Of a DNA stretch of 64,000 bases, positions 23,301-29,294 are shown in pieces; positions within the stretch are counted from its first letter, which is position 1, and each line of letters starts with the position of its first letter. This DNA is from Aradus depressus. Its lineage: Eukaryota > Arthropoda > Insecta > Hemiptera > Aradidae. The position numbers and the translations under genes are program-made. Below the pieces are notes generated by a model. The model saw only the letters and a program-made list of their open reading frames with translations, did not search any database and was not told the DNA's origin. The DNA lies in contig OY759223.1 in assembly GCA_963662175.1 (NCBI GenBank), forward strand, positions 10,518,249-10,582,248, in the 5' to 3' direction.

Positions 23301-23448
23301 GGGGAACCTCCAGAGGTTGCCCAGACCTACAGAGCAGCCGACACAGGCCAAGATGAACTGGAGTTTGTTGTCCCAGTTACCACGAGGTCGACTTTCATCT
23401 TCAACCTCCTCCGTCAGGGTCAGACTGCTCACTGAAGACACGTCCCCT
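2213..23448 (-). CDS. SLC6-family Na+/Cl- dependent transporter (partial, seven exons)
   Basis: Joined exons (23448-23276, 17337-17203, 10339-10123, 9221-8954, 7936-7708, 5739-5627, 2353-2213) encode about 425 residues of a 12-TM plasma-membrane symporter, from just before TM1 to about TM9. Diagnostic stretches are [20 protein letters not shown] in TM1, [19 protein letters not shown] in TM2, the [18 protein letters not shown] region of TM6-7 and [17 protein letters not shown] in TM8. The TM1 position that is Asp in monoamine transporters is Gly here (SVGLGN), which argues against an amine carrier and for an amino-acid, GABA or osmolyte type. The overall pattern recalls the insect inebriated/GABA-transporter branch, but that is memory-based. 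All seven junctions keep phase. The first exon (ATG) and TM10-12 are not in view. Introns of 1-7 kb are stuffed with transposons. Confidence 0.9.
2463..2757 (+). repeat. SINE family 1, tRNA head mostly deleted
   Basis: Sense-orientation copy. GAGGGCGCCGG is joined directly to CTCCCGACCGAGGCCC, removing the A- and B-boxes. The body is intact and the 3' end is ATAAAACCTAACCTAAC. The 36-bp-TIR element starts at the next base. Confidence 0.85.
2758..3719. mobile_element. DNA transposon with perfect 36-bp terminal inverted repeats, family not identified
   Basis: Bases 2,758-2,793 and 3,684-3,719 are exact inverted copies (core TCAATTGAGGCGGTAGCCGG). Sub-terminal copies of a GAAGGCCCTT motif followed by GGAGAAC or its like recur at about 2,799, 2,925, 3,431 and 3,484 and may be transposase-binding sites. 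A TA target duplication is possible but ambiguous, because the ends themselves read TATCAATTG. The left end abuts a SINE tail. The element is 962 bp and carries one decayed ORF. I do not recognise the superfamily. Confidence 0.75.
3028..3344 (+). pseudogene. Remnant ORF inside the 36-bp-TIR element, possible Cys-rich N-terminus of a transposase
   Basis: ATG at 3,028 opens a basic, Lys/Arg-rich segment ([20 protein letters not shown]). After about base 3,200, in a run of A residues, the sensible reading moves by one frame to [20 protein letters not shown], then [16 protein letters not shown] and a stop at 3,342. The C-C-x3-C-x3-C cluster and the [13 protein letters not shown] pattern look like the N-terminal region of poorly characterised arthropod transposon proteins. 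That resemblance is an impression only. No catalytic core is present. Confidence 0.4.
3720..4663. other. Gene-free intron sequence with a short inverted repeat
   Basis: No exon seen. At about 4,151-4,205 CTTCAGCCACGACTT and AAGTCGTGGCTGAAG form an inverted repeat. It belongs to a dispersed family seen again near 20,455, 25,605, 25,990 and 36,600, usually next to ATTGTCTATTTCACAAA. A G-run of about 20 bases lies at 4,575-4,594, followed by further G-rich tracts. Confidence 0.6.
4664..5259. mobile_element. Internally deleted hAT-superfamily transposon
   Basis: The ends are CAGTGTCGGATTAGCC and the inverted GGCTTAATCCGGCACTG. They are flanked by the exact 8-bp duplication GGAGGGAG (4,656-4,663 and 5,260-5,267), the hAT hallmark. 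Only the C-terminal dimerisation part of the transposase survives, so the element is non-autonomous. It sits in the SLC6 intron between the TM8 and TM9 exons. Confidence 0.88.
4866..5156 (+). pseudogene. hAT transposase C-terminal dimerisation domain
   Basis: About 96 codons include [40 protein letters not shown] and a final [15 protein letters not shown]. This is the conserved hAT C-terminal pattern (C-S/T-x-ER-x-FS-x-L-K ... R-L-x-x-L). The N-terminal BED finger and the catalytic D-D-E region are absent. It ends with a natural stop just before the right terminal inverted repeat. Confidence 0.85.
5627..5739 (-). CDS. SLC6 transporter exon: TM8
   Basis: 113 bp, acceptor TGTTAAG (slightly weak), donor CAG|GTAAGT. 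It encodes [20 protein letters not shown] and [18 protein letters not shown], matching the family consensus around extracellular loop 4 and TM8. Phase 0 at the 3' end. Confidence 0.9.
5740..7707. other. SLC6 intron with retroelement tails
   Basis: No exon seen in this stretch. Around 6,120-6,160 there is a tRNA/SINE-like scrap (GAGCTCAAGATCACGGGTTCG). At about 6,290-6,500 lies a retroelement tail with TTTGGCCAACATTTCGAAAC and CCTGAAGAAGGAAAG, kin to the segments at 7,570 and 21,120. About 6,650-6,900 is A-rich. Fragments of a LINE 3' end lie at 6,940-7,430. Confidence 0.6.
7160..7430 (-). pseudogene. LINE 3'-end fragment (end of reverse-transcriptase ORF)
   Basis: On the minus strand the frame reads [15 protein letters not shown] and [12 protein letters not shown], with frame breaks. 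It corresponds to the end-of-ORF pattern R-S-S-A-F-x-N-x-F...SLP...S. A second, better copy lies on the plus strand at 30,318-30,560. A third, decayed segment is at about 6,940-7,040. No protein function remains. Confidence 0.55.
7708..7936 (-). CDS. SLC6 transporter exon: TM6 and TM7
   Basis: 229 bp, acceptor GTGTAG, donor G|GTAAGC. It begins [20 protein letters not shown] and continues [20 protein letters not shown], the substrate/sodium/chloride-site region of TM6-TM7. It ends with one base of the Gly codon of GPG and is followed by the TM8 exon. Confidence 0.9.
8197..8382 (-). repeat. SINE family 1, diverged fragment
   Basis: It begins TGACTCGTGCCCGGGC and carries the middle landmarks (CTGGTGGACATGAGCCCG, GAGTACCTGACATTGTACAG). 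It stops after CGCTTAACGTC and lacks the tRNA head. It is more diverged than most copies, so probably older. Confidence 0.75.
8524..8721 (-). repeat. tRNA-derived SINE, family 2, second copy
   Basis: Inverted relative to the copy at 101-323. The head GGGGCCATGG is at 8,721, the B-box and A-box follow in order on the minus strand, and a short T-run (8,524-8,530, the poly(A) in reverse) closes it. The B-box has decayed slightly (GGTTTGAATTCCG on the minus strand). Lies between the TM4-5 and TM6-7 exons of SLC6. Confidence 0.8.
8954..9221 (-). CDS. SLC6 transporter exon: end of loop 2, TM4 and TM5
   Basis: 268 bp, acceptor TTTGCAG, donor AAG|GTGAGC. It encodes [20 protein letters not shown] and [20 protein letters not shown] (TM4-TM5), then [20 protein letters not shown], all family landmarks. 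It ends in phase 0. Base composition is notably more GC-rich than the neighbouring exons at 2.2 and 5.6 kb. Confidence 0.9.
9559..10010 (+). pseudogene. Decayed Tc1-like transposase fragment
   Basis: The plus strand reads [20 protein letters not shown] and [20 protein letters not shown], like the paired-type helix-turn-helix N-terminus. In other frames it reads [27 protein letters not shown] and [12 protein letters not shown]. Tc1 transposases carry these pieces in this order. Stops and frame shifts separate them and the final catalytic Glu region is missing, so it is dead. It is unrelated in detail to the Tc1-like element at 26.8 kb. Confidence 0.7.
10123..10339 (-). CDS. SLC6 transporter exon: TM3 and start of extracellular loop 2
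   Basis: 217 bp between acceptor TTTTGCAG and donor GA|GTAGGT. It encodes [20 protein letters not shown] (TM3 with the conserved YYN) and then [11 protein letters not shown], the start of the large extracellular loop with its Cys. The second loop Cys is probably in DHFCW. A downstream GT would follow an in-frame stop, so GA|GTAGGT is preferred. It joins the next exon to make a Glu codon. Confidence 0.88.
10440..10960 (-). pseudogene. LINE reverse-transcriptase C-terminal fragment
   Basis: Minus strand: [18 protein letters not shown], then [40 protein letters not shown] and the tail [20 protein letters not shown]. This is the order found at the end of many non-LTR reverse transcriptases (IRIM...[10 protein letters not shown]...P..R..K...). 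The open frame runs into the SLC6 TM3 exon by chance because both lie on the minus strand; the two are separate. Confidence 0.7.
11121..11147 (-). ncRNA. Hammerhead-core-like motif in a retroelement tail
   Basis: On the minus strand CTGAAGA is followed by a 5-bp stem (GGCAC/GTGCC, loop ACTCA) and then GAAA. This matches the conserved core and stem II of a hammerhead ribozyme. I could not find convincing stems I and III around it, so self-cleavage is not supported by the sequence alone. Similar arrangements recur at 30,611-30,645, 32,493-32,539 and 37,354-37,392. Confidence 0.3.
11620..11947 (-). repeat. SINE family 1, nearly full length, no TTAGG tail
   Basis: It runs from GACTCATGCCCGGGC to CGGCGCCCTC with a complete tRNA-like head. 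The A-box and B-box are readable on the minus strand (GGTAGCTCAGTGG, GGGTTCGAAACCC). The tail ends at GGACTCATG and lacks the usual GGTTAGG units. Confidence 0.88.
11948..14182. other. Low-complexity and repeat-rich intron stretch
   Basis: No exon seen. 12,000-12,350 is AT-rich. About 12,730-13,000 and 13,730-14,050 carry the dispersed 'ACTGCCGATGTAATGAATGTATCGACAC' type repeat (here partly diverged). 13,120-13,310 is strongly purine-rich on the plus strand (A/G runs). A T-run is at 13,625-13,645 and an A-run at 14,117-14,140. Reading frames here are products of low complexity. Confidence 0.6.
14191..14831. mobile_element. Non-autonomous hAT-like element, family with GGGGCGTAGCCAGG ends
   Basis: The left end is CTGAGGCGTAGCCAGGAA and the right end CTGGCTACGCCCCTG, inverted copies. 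The flanks ACTATAAT (14,183-14,190) and ACTATAGT (14,832-14,839) agree at 7 of 8 bases, as expected for a hAT target duplication. The middle (about 14,396-14,520) is an inverted repeat built on ATGCAAAGCGCAGCAGCAGC. There are G- and C-runs next to each end. A second copy lies at 23,905-24,368, and a lone end (GGGGCGTAGCCAGG) at about 44,520. Confidence 0.75.
15101..15436 (-). repeat. SINE family 1, full length with 13-bp target duplication
   Basis: GTTAGGTTAGG tail at left, tRNA-like head ending CGCCCT at right. The exact 13-bp duplication CAACAAAATTAAG flanks it (15,088-15,100 and 15,437-15,449). A short internal deletion removes part of the TTTATTTTACCTCCC segment. Confidence 0.92.
15450..16419. 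other. Gene-free stretch of SLC6 intron
   Basis: No exon or known repeat recognised in most of it. About 16,190-16,405 is noticeably richer in G+C than its surroundings and has CCGAACC/GGTTCGG-type inverted motifs (around 16,285-16,305 and 16,365-16,380). It may be a decayed transposon end. Confidence 0.4.
16420..16484. repeat. Perfect 32-bp-arm hairpin
   Basis: GGTTTTATGAAATAATG and the rest of the left arm are mirrored by ...CATTATTTCATAAAACC, with almost no loop between arms. It directly precedes the ATGATTAC-rich element. Possibly the terminus of a fold-back element; function unknown. Confidence 0.8.
16484..17024. mobile_element. MITE made largely of GATTAC/ATGATT repeats
   Basis: Ends CAGAGATGGGCATAATCGTA and inverted ATGATTATGCCCATCTCTG form terminal inverted repeats of about 30 bp. 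Inside, ATGATTAC and its complement recur dozens of times in both orientations, giving many possible hairpins. The CAGAGATGGGC ends resemble those of some hAT elements, but the 8 bases on each side do not match, so the class is unsure. Confidence 0.6.
17203..17337 (-). CDS. SLC6 transporter exon: TM2
   Basis: 135 bp with acceptor CCCTAG and donor AAAG|GTATAC. It encodes [20 protein letters not shown] and [20 protein letters not shown], the family's TM2 and the first intracellular loop. It takes up phase from the TM1 exon and passes one base of a Gly codon to the next. Confidence 0.9.
17338..18486. other. Gene-free intron between SLC6 TM1 and TM2 exons (left part)
   Basis: AT-rich. A segment at about 17,520-17,740 is an inverted match to 30,770-30,970 (AAGTTCAAGACGTGCAATTTT is shared), so it is a dispersed repeat. 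No splice-flanked coding segment was recognised. Confidence 0.5.
18495..19271. mobile_element. hAT-superfamily remnant (SPIN/GTF2IRD2-like)
   Basis: Left end CATGTATGGGCAACC, right end (inverted) CATATGTGGGCAACA, both next to GCGGGCC-rich sub-termini. The flanks CACTAGAG and TCCTAGAG agree at 6 of 8 bases. A transposase C-terminal fragment lies inside on the minus strand. The element is about 780 bp, so most of the transposase is lost. Confidence 0.75.
18774..19037 (-). pseudogene. hAT transposase C-terminal fragment (GTF2IRD2-like group)
   Basis: Reads [20 protein letters not shown], then [20 protein letters not shown] and [12 protein letters not shown]. The F-G-S-T-Y-x-C-E-Q-x-F-S-x-M-K...R-x-R-L-T-x-x-x-L pattern is the dimerisation region of the domesticated/SPIN-like hAT group. 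Only about 85 codons remain. Confidence 0.8.
19280..19614. other. Gene-free stretch
   Basis: Between the hAT remnant and the large palindrome. Short GAGTGAG/CTCACTC motifs are frequent here and just upstream (19,070-19,170). No exon seen. Confidence 0.4.
19615..20446. repeat. Giant palindrome, arms about 410 bp, loop about 17 bp
   Basis: 19,615-20,025 is repeated in inverse at 20,043-20,446 with only scattered mismatches; for example GCTAGCCATATCGTAAAATT against AATTTTACGATATGGCTAGC. No ORF or conserved motif is seen in the arms. It lies in the SLC6 TM1-TM2 intron. It may be a fold-back transposon or a head-to-head duplicated MITE. A transcript through it would form a long hairpin RNA. Confidence 0.9.
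20447..21373. other. Gene-free intron with retroelement tails
   Basis: 20,455-20,560 is the dispersed CTTCAGCCACGACTTAACA repeat. About 20,745-20,850 and 21,115-21,200 hold inverted pieces of a retroelement tail (GAGGTTCTGTCGT, CCTGAAGAAGAAAATAAATA, GAAACGTTGGCCAAATTTTG). No exon recognised. Confidence 0.5.
21374..22879 (+). mobile_element. Helitron-like non-autonomous element with internal tandem repeats
   Basis: Begins TCTATATAATAAAAATGAG after an A and ends CTGTCGGGTCAGCTAG before a T, fitting the TC...CTRR ends and A/T insertion of Helitrons. A short GC hairpin (GACG...CGTC) precedes the end. The middle holds four to five imperfect repeats of about 110-130 bp around CGGATTGTCATGGAATTTCA, each next to a G-run. 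A second TCTATATAATAAAAATGA at 21,844 suggests a nested or duplicated start. No Rep/helicase ORF. Confidence 0.55.
22880..23275. other. Gene-free stretch beside the SLC6 TM1 exon
   Basis: Contains another copy of the 'ACTGCCGATGTATTGAATG' dispersed repeat (about 23,040-23,190), including two short GGTCGATTG units. The bases just below 23,276 are intron following the TM1 exon donor. Confidence 0.5.
23276..23448 (-). CDS. SLC6 transporter exon: N-terminal tail and TM1
   Basis: First visible exon of the transporter. It follows an acceptor (TTGACAG) and begins with one base of a split codon, so it is not the first coding exon. It encodes an acidic tail, then [20 protein letters not shown] and [17 protein letters not shown], the unwound sodium-binding TM1. 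It ends with G|GTGAGT in phase 1 and joins exactly to the exon at 17,337 to rebuild GGGAFLIPY. The reading frame has no upstream ATG inside the exon. Confidence 0.9.
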
Positions 23449-23589
23449 CTGTCAACAACAACACATCACTCATAAGTATACATTTGAGGAAGGTACAAGA
23501 AAGAAAAGCAGTAAGTTGTACTGGCCTCCATTTTAAATATTTCATTATTATTTAACATCAATATAAACCAAAATTTATCGTTTTTATAG

Positions 23590-23590
23590 T

Positions 23591-23682
<92 letters not shown>
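23590..23682. repeat. (TA)n microsatellite
   Basis: About 45 uninterrupted TA dinucleotides. Located just upstream of the SLC6 TM1 exon on the minus strand. Length is probably polymorphic and hard to assemble. Confidence 0.95.
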
Positions 23683-23686
<4 letters not shown>

Positions 23687-23904
23687 ATACCAGAAAACTC
23701 ATGGGATTATTTTCATATATGTAGGTCGAAAAATGAAATTTGAAATTTTATTTTAAAGCCTTATAAGGATGTCATCTATCATTTTCCGCGCGAATGCGGT
23801 CGAAGGGAAGGGCGGGGCCAGAGAAGTCTCGACTCAAATGCCCTATTAACTGCCGATGTAATGAATGTATCGACACTAAATTTAGTATGAATCAGAAGTA
23901 TAAT

Positions 23905-24368
23905 ATAGTAATAAATGGATTGCTTGCAAGATACCAATAGGATCTTCAAATTTCCCTTGCTTCTGATTCCTAAATCAGCAATCAGATGTTACATAAATGT
24001 ACATGTACAAAACAAATCATATTACATTTATTTAAATATATATGAATTCGATCATTTCATTTCCTCCTTCAAAATCGTCATTTATGTTGTACTTTAAGAG
24101 CTGATTTTACATGCGCAGTAAAAATGCAAAGCGCAGCAGCACCAAATGCACGCTATTGGATGTGAGTCATTTAATTCTAAAAGGACAGAAACTACAGCGT
24201 GTATTTGCTGCTGCTGCGCTTTGCATTTTTGCTGCTCATGTAAAGTCAACTTAAGTATTACAGTCAGTGGTTACATCAGGGGGAGCTTCTAGAGGTCCGA
24301 GTTTCCCAAATTAAAACAATACTCTGCCCCCCCCCCCTCCTCCGCTCAAAATCCTGGCTACGCCCCTG
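23905..24368 (-). mobile_element. Second copy of the GGGGCGTAGCCAGG-end element
   Basis: The inverse of much of 14,191-14,725. Both share CTGATTGCTGATTTAGGAATC, the GCAAAGCGCAGCAGC inverted repeat (here about 24,110-24,240) and the terminal CTGGCTACGCCCCTG. The other end is truncated. Confidence 0.75.
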
Positions 24369-26816
24369 TCTAGGGTCATGAACATTTGATAACGTTTCTA
24401 ATGGAGATTTTTTTGCCACTACTCATTCGATAGTTGAGAAGGTAAAATGTCTATTTGAACCGGACATAAACAACTTGATTTTGTTACAAAACTATTGTTC
24501 CAAAAAAAAAAAAAAAAAAAAATACGTAAATACAGAAAAATAAAAAAATTATTTGATCTAACAATTTTCTTTGATAAAATGCACAGAAAACTTGCTATAG
24601 TTTGAATGCAAAGTTTATTATTAAGAATTTAATTTGTTACAACTTTTGTTTATAACGTTTTGCGATAAAATACAGGGATAACATGATTTTTACTGTAAGT
24701 TCATGTTTTGGAGTTCGAAGTTAAGGTGAATTTTCTCCTCAATGAGATTCCAATCTCCTTGGAAATAACCAAAGTAAAGTACCTATGTAGTTCATAATGA
24801 TAACATTTTCTGCAGTTATCGTGAAACGCTTAATAAAAAATATAGAAAAACATATGTTTTGAAGTGTAACTTCGCTATTTAGTTATAGTAGGATGTTTTG
24901 AGGTAGAATAATATGATTAAATTTTCTTAAAAAAAAAAAAAATCTAATTTACCGTTGAAAATTAAATAAAATATGAAAAACGGTGAGGGGTTAGAGACTA
25001 TATGTTATGCGAGTACTTTGTGTTCTAGACTTAGGCATGTGGTGCCCAAGAAACTCCAGCGGCACAATTGTGAACTGAGTGAGGAGTTTATTTCATCCCC
25101 TGCTACTGTCCACGGTAGAAATTTAAAACTTCTTATCTCTTTATCTGATTTTTTTTTTATTGCAACGCTTTAAATTTACTAATTGTGCATCGTATAAGTG
25201 TACTTGTTGTGTTAAATTTGTTGTGTATAGCATAAAATGTACAAAATTAACAAAAAAATAAAAAAAACAAGTGAAAATGGAGATAAAAATGGTAAGTAGA
25301 TGATTTTTATTTTATAACCGTTAAATAAATTTAACCAGAGTCAAATGTACAAAACACTTAATTTATCAATAAGTTAATCTATATCATATTTCTAATAATA
25401 TCTTTAAGGTAATATCTACAAGTTAATAAATTAATGTAACCTTAACTGTAAATAGGAATTATTCCAACATAAGTATACGATTAAAAAAAGTTCATGAATT
25501 AAATTATTTCCTACCCTGTATTATTATTAATAAAAATTGTTAAAATAAAGATATAGTTTAATAGTTCAAACATGTGTGCTAACTGCACACACTCTGTTTC
25601 TATTTTTTTTAAATATTTCTATTTCACAAAATATGTACTGTCGGTATTGCTACCATCTTCAGCCATGACTTAACAAATACTAAATGGAAGTTCAATAAGT
25701 TTACAATCCATTAAAAATGAAGCATCTCAACTTATATTTCTATTTTATAATAAAATTAATGTTTTGTTCCTATAATCAATTTATTAGCAATATCAAGATA
25801 CTCTACTACTGGGATATTGGTAAATAAATTAGTTACGTTTAATGACATTATTTTATTATTAATGTATCAAATTGAGATGAAATTGTATTTTAAATGTTTT
25901 TCATGTTTTAAAGTTCACTGCACATGAGGGGCTGGAAAAGGGACAATTTGGATTCTAAACTTGTTGAATTTCCATTTAGTATCTGTTAAGTCGTGGCTAA
26001 AGATGGCAGCAATACCGAAAGTACTTTATATGTATATAAAGTACTTTCGGTATTGCTGCCAATACCAATACAAATATTGTCTATTTCACAAAATGTATAC
26101 ATGTATGCATTTTGTGAAATAGACAATATTTTTAAAAAAACATTGTCTTTTCTTTATTTTTTAAAAAGTAGTTCATGTGACGTACACTTGGCTGAAGTTT
26201 ATTTATTGTATTGATTTACAAACAATACATGATATCTCGGGTGTTTGGGCAAAAGGGCTTAAGTCAAAAAATTTGAATTTGAAGAGGGTAATTTCTGAAG
26301 ATTTGAAAAATTCCTGCAAATCAGGTAAAACACATTTATGTTACTTGAAATATTATTTCAATAAAAGTATCGAATTTAAACGAAACAAAATAATTCAACA
26401 ATCAGTTACATATGGTAAAAATATTTAAATGCACTAGACCTTTGGATCGCAAGACTTATTCTGACTTAAGCTCTTTAGCCCAACCATAGATATAATGATC
26501 CGTTAGTTTATAGATTAAAACTCGAACATGATAATTGGAATAGTTGTATATTATTGAAATAAAAATATCGTTATATAGTATCTTTATGTATACTCATAAA
26601 TTCAGTAATTTATCATGAGTAATAATATCAATAGTAAGTATCTTATAACGTGTTTTATAGTGCTTATAGGAATATTTTATTATTGGGTAGGTAATTCTAA
26701 CTACTCACTTATGAGATACAAGTAAAAAAAATTGTATTATGATAAAAATGTTATTTCACTACCCAGTGCATATAGGATTATTTTCTTTTTTTTGGCCTTA
26801 AGACTAATTGTTTTCC
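24369..26816. other. Gene-free stretch upstream of SLC6; repeats, no first exon found
   Basis: The missing SLC6 first exon should lie here or beyond but was not recognised. About 24,650-25,450 is a diverged inverted copy of 50,030-50,800. On the plus strand it includes GAAAATGGAGATAAAAATGG followed by a donor-like GTAAGT. About 25,605-25,720 and 25,985-26,130 carry the CTTCAGCCACGACTTAACA repeat. 26,030-26,060 is a short palindrome. Confidence 0.5.
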
Positions 26817-26818
26817 TA

Positions 26819-28448
26819 CTGTGGCGTTCAAAAGTATTTGCACAAGCAATATTTTACTCATAATCATAATAAGGATTAATTAAAAAAATCATATAACTAG
26901 GTACACAAAAACGTTATTTATTTATGCATATATTTACGTAAAAACCGTTAATGCGACATAAGAATACATATTTTTACAACAATTTTTCTTGAAAAAGCTC
27001 CGTTCAAAAGTATTTGCACAAATTATACTGGTTATTTTAATTAGTACAGTAATTCTATACCTGAGTGTGTTTACTCTTTTTGTTTACATTTCCTTTCTCA
27101 CTCAATTAGGGATTAACATTCTTCAGAATAGTCTACTATTTTAATCCAGTCTCAGTCAACATGGCACCGAAGAAACGTGAGGTATCCCAGGCAGTAAGGG
27201 GAAATATTATTTTATTGAGAAACCAAGGCAAAACCTACCGTGAAATTGGGAATATTTAAAATTTAAATTTTTCTACAGTCCGTTTTGTCATAAAAAGGTT
27301 CGAGGAGACAGGAAATACGTTAAATAAGCAACGAACAGGACGACCAAGGGCTCTGACACAACGGGAGTGCAGGGATATCGTAGGGGAAGTAAAGGCACAC
27401 CCATCCACAAGAGGTTGGCAATTAGTCAATAAGGTCGAATTGACTTGTGAAAAACGTGTGAGTGAATCAACAGTAAAAAGAGCGCTCTATAAAGCTGATT
27501 TTCATTGAAGGGTTCCAAGGAAAAAGCCCTTCATTTCTGAGGTCAACAGGAAAATAGATTGGAATTTGCAAAAACCCATCTCAGCAAGCCAATGGAATTT
27601 TGGCAAAGCGTCCTCATTAGTGATGAGAGCAAATTTAACGTTTTTGGAAGTGACGGGAAAAAATATATCTGGCGAAAACCAAATAATCAGCTTAAACGCC
27701 TTAATGTCACACCTACGGTAAAACATGGTGGAGGTCATGTGATGGTTTGGGGGGGTGTGGCTTACAATGGGGTAGGCAATCTTGTCCCAATTGAATCTGT
27801 CATGGCTGCTGATATCTACGACAACATTTTGCGCCATAATCTCCGAGCTAGTGCCATCAAATTGAATATGAAAAATATTTTTATATTCCAACAGGACAAT
27901 GATCCAAAACACAAGGTCAATAAAACCAGAGAATGGTTTCTTTATAATGCGGCCAGGATGCTACAAACCCCTCCACAATCTCCAGATTTAAATATTATAG
28001 AACATGTTTGGAACTATTTAGACCTTAACATTCGAAAACATAAAATTAAGGGAAAAAATAATTCAAAAGGAATTTTATTGGACGAGTGGAATAAAGTTGA
28101 CGTTAACTTCATAAAAAATGTAGTTAATTCCATGCCAAGGAGGCTTCAGGCTGTGATAGACGCCAATGGACTTTATACCAAGTATTAAATATATTATAGG
28201 TTGTTTTATTGATTTTATAATAATTTTTATTTCAAGTTTTATATTATGTGCAAATACTTTTGAACGGAGCTTTTTCAAGAAAAATTGTTGTAAAAATATG
28301 TATTCTTATTTCGCATTAACGGGTTTTATGTAAATATATGCTTAAATAAATAACGTTTTTGTGTACCTAGTTATATGATTTTTTTAGTTGTCCCTTACTA
28401 TGATTATGAGTAAAATATTACTTGTGCAAATACTTTTGAACGCCACTG
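26819..28448 (+). mobile_element. Tc1-like DNA transposon, complete ends, IR/DR type, inactive
   Basis: A 1,630-bp element flanked by TA (26,817-26,818 and 28,449-28,450). The terminal inverted repeats are about 210 bp each. Each contains two direct copies of GTTCAAAAGTATTTGCACAA, an outer one at the end (about 26,826 and 28,440) and an inner one (27,003 and about 28,249-28,267). This is the IR/DR layout known from Sleeping Beauty-type elements. The transposase gene between them is broken. The first base pairs differ slightly (CTGTGGCG left, CAGTGGCG right). Confidence 0.92.
27161..28188 (+). pseudogene. Tc1-like DD34E transposase, broken
   Basis: ATG at 27,161 starts MAPKKREVSQAVRGNIILLR, an N-terminal helix-turn-helix, followed by RTGRPRALTQRE (GRPR-like motif). 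Breaks are a TAA at 27,257, a TGA at 27,506 and a frame shift at about 27,551-27,558. After the shift a 209-codon frame keeps the catalytic domain: Asp in VLISDESKFNVFGSDGKK, Asp in FIFQQDNDPKHKV and Glu in SPDLNIIEHVW. There are 34 residues between the second and third acids, hence DD34E. Few lesions and an intact catalytic triad point to fairly recent death. Cut-and-paste transposition at TA is the family role. Confidence 0.9.
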
Positions 28449-29032
28449 TATATAGCCGGATTAATTAACCTATAAGATTCCTCTTAATGTTGGGTAACTC
28501 TAGAAATTCTCTTATGACTTACAAAATTATTTTTGTAGTTCTAAAATGTAATTTTACTATTCCCCTAGATTGAAGAAACAAATTTTCCTGTTTGCTCAGT
28601 AATACAGTGAAAAATTATTACATATATAGTTTTGGCCTAAGTTATATTAATGTGAATAATTTTTTTAATTATTTATGTAATTGTTTTATTGCACTATTTC
28701 TTTATTGGCCCAAAATTGTTTTTTATATTGTTCTAGCCATAGACAGCCGTATTGCCAGAACAATTTCTAACGAAGAAGACCAAACGACCTGGATACTTGG
28801 GTTATCAAGATGGAACAAGTGCTCAAAGAACTTCAATGGCCAGGTAACTATAAGATTTTTATAAAATTACAATTAGCAGACATTTGTATTTGTTGTAGTT
28901 AATAATTAACTAGAAAAAAAAAAAAAAAATTGAAATATAATGATAGTTATTCATATCAAATGGTTTGGACTGACCAAATGTTATTCAATCAGGCTTTAAT
29001 AATAGAAGGCATTATAAAAGTAATTAGTTACT
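28449..29032. other. Stretch between Tc1-like element and SINE
   Basis: Mostly AT-rich. It contains one splice-flanked open segment at 28,737-28,843, listed separately; otherwise nothing recognised. Confidence 0.4.
28737..28843 (+). other. Possible orphan exon or gene scrap, unrecognised
   Basis: An acceptor-like TTGTTCTAG and a donor CCAG|GTAACT bound 107 bp of higher-complexity sequence. One frame reads IDSRIARTISNEEDQTTWIL throughout. Another frame, closed by one stop, reads RRRPNDLDTWVIKMEQVLKE and looks more protein-like. No neighbour exon was found, so it could be a pseudogene piece or part of a transposon. Confidence 0.2.
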
Positions 29033-29294
29033 GTGATTCATGTCCGGACTTTAACGACGAGGTCATATCGCCTACTACCAGAGAGCTGTTTCGTCGCTCT
29101 CTCGGATATAAGCCCGACTCTACTGTGGGAGTCCTAAATTTTGCCTACCTAGATTTATTTACGTATGGTAGGGGGTCTTTAACGAGTAACTGACATCGCA
29201 CAGGCTCGGGACCATCGCTTAACGTCCCATCCGGTTGTTTCACCTTCTCTTCATCTCAGTAGGCTAGCACTATCTCTGAGCTACCGGTGCTCTC
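29033..29294 (-). repeat. SINE family 1, older subfamily copy
   Basis: It has the body landmarks (GACGAGGTCATATCGCC, GAGTAACTGACATCGCACAG) and an eroded head (GAGCTACCGGTGCTCTC). It shares the GTGATTCATGTCCGG variant tail with the copies at 43,078 and 60,514, suggesting a separate, TTAGG-less subfamily. Confidence 0.8.

Noticed and set aside
23466..23702. ORF rich in Tyr-Ile repeats
   Set aside because: Translation of a (TA)n microsatellite.
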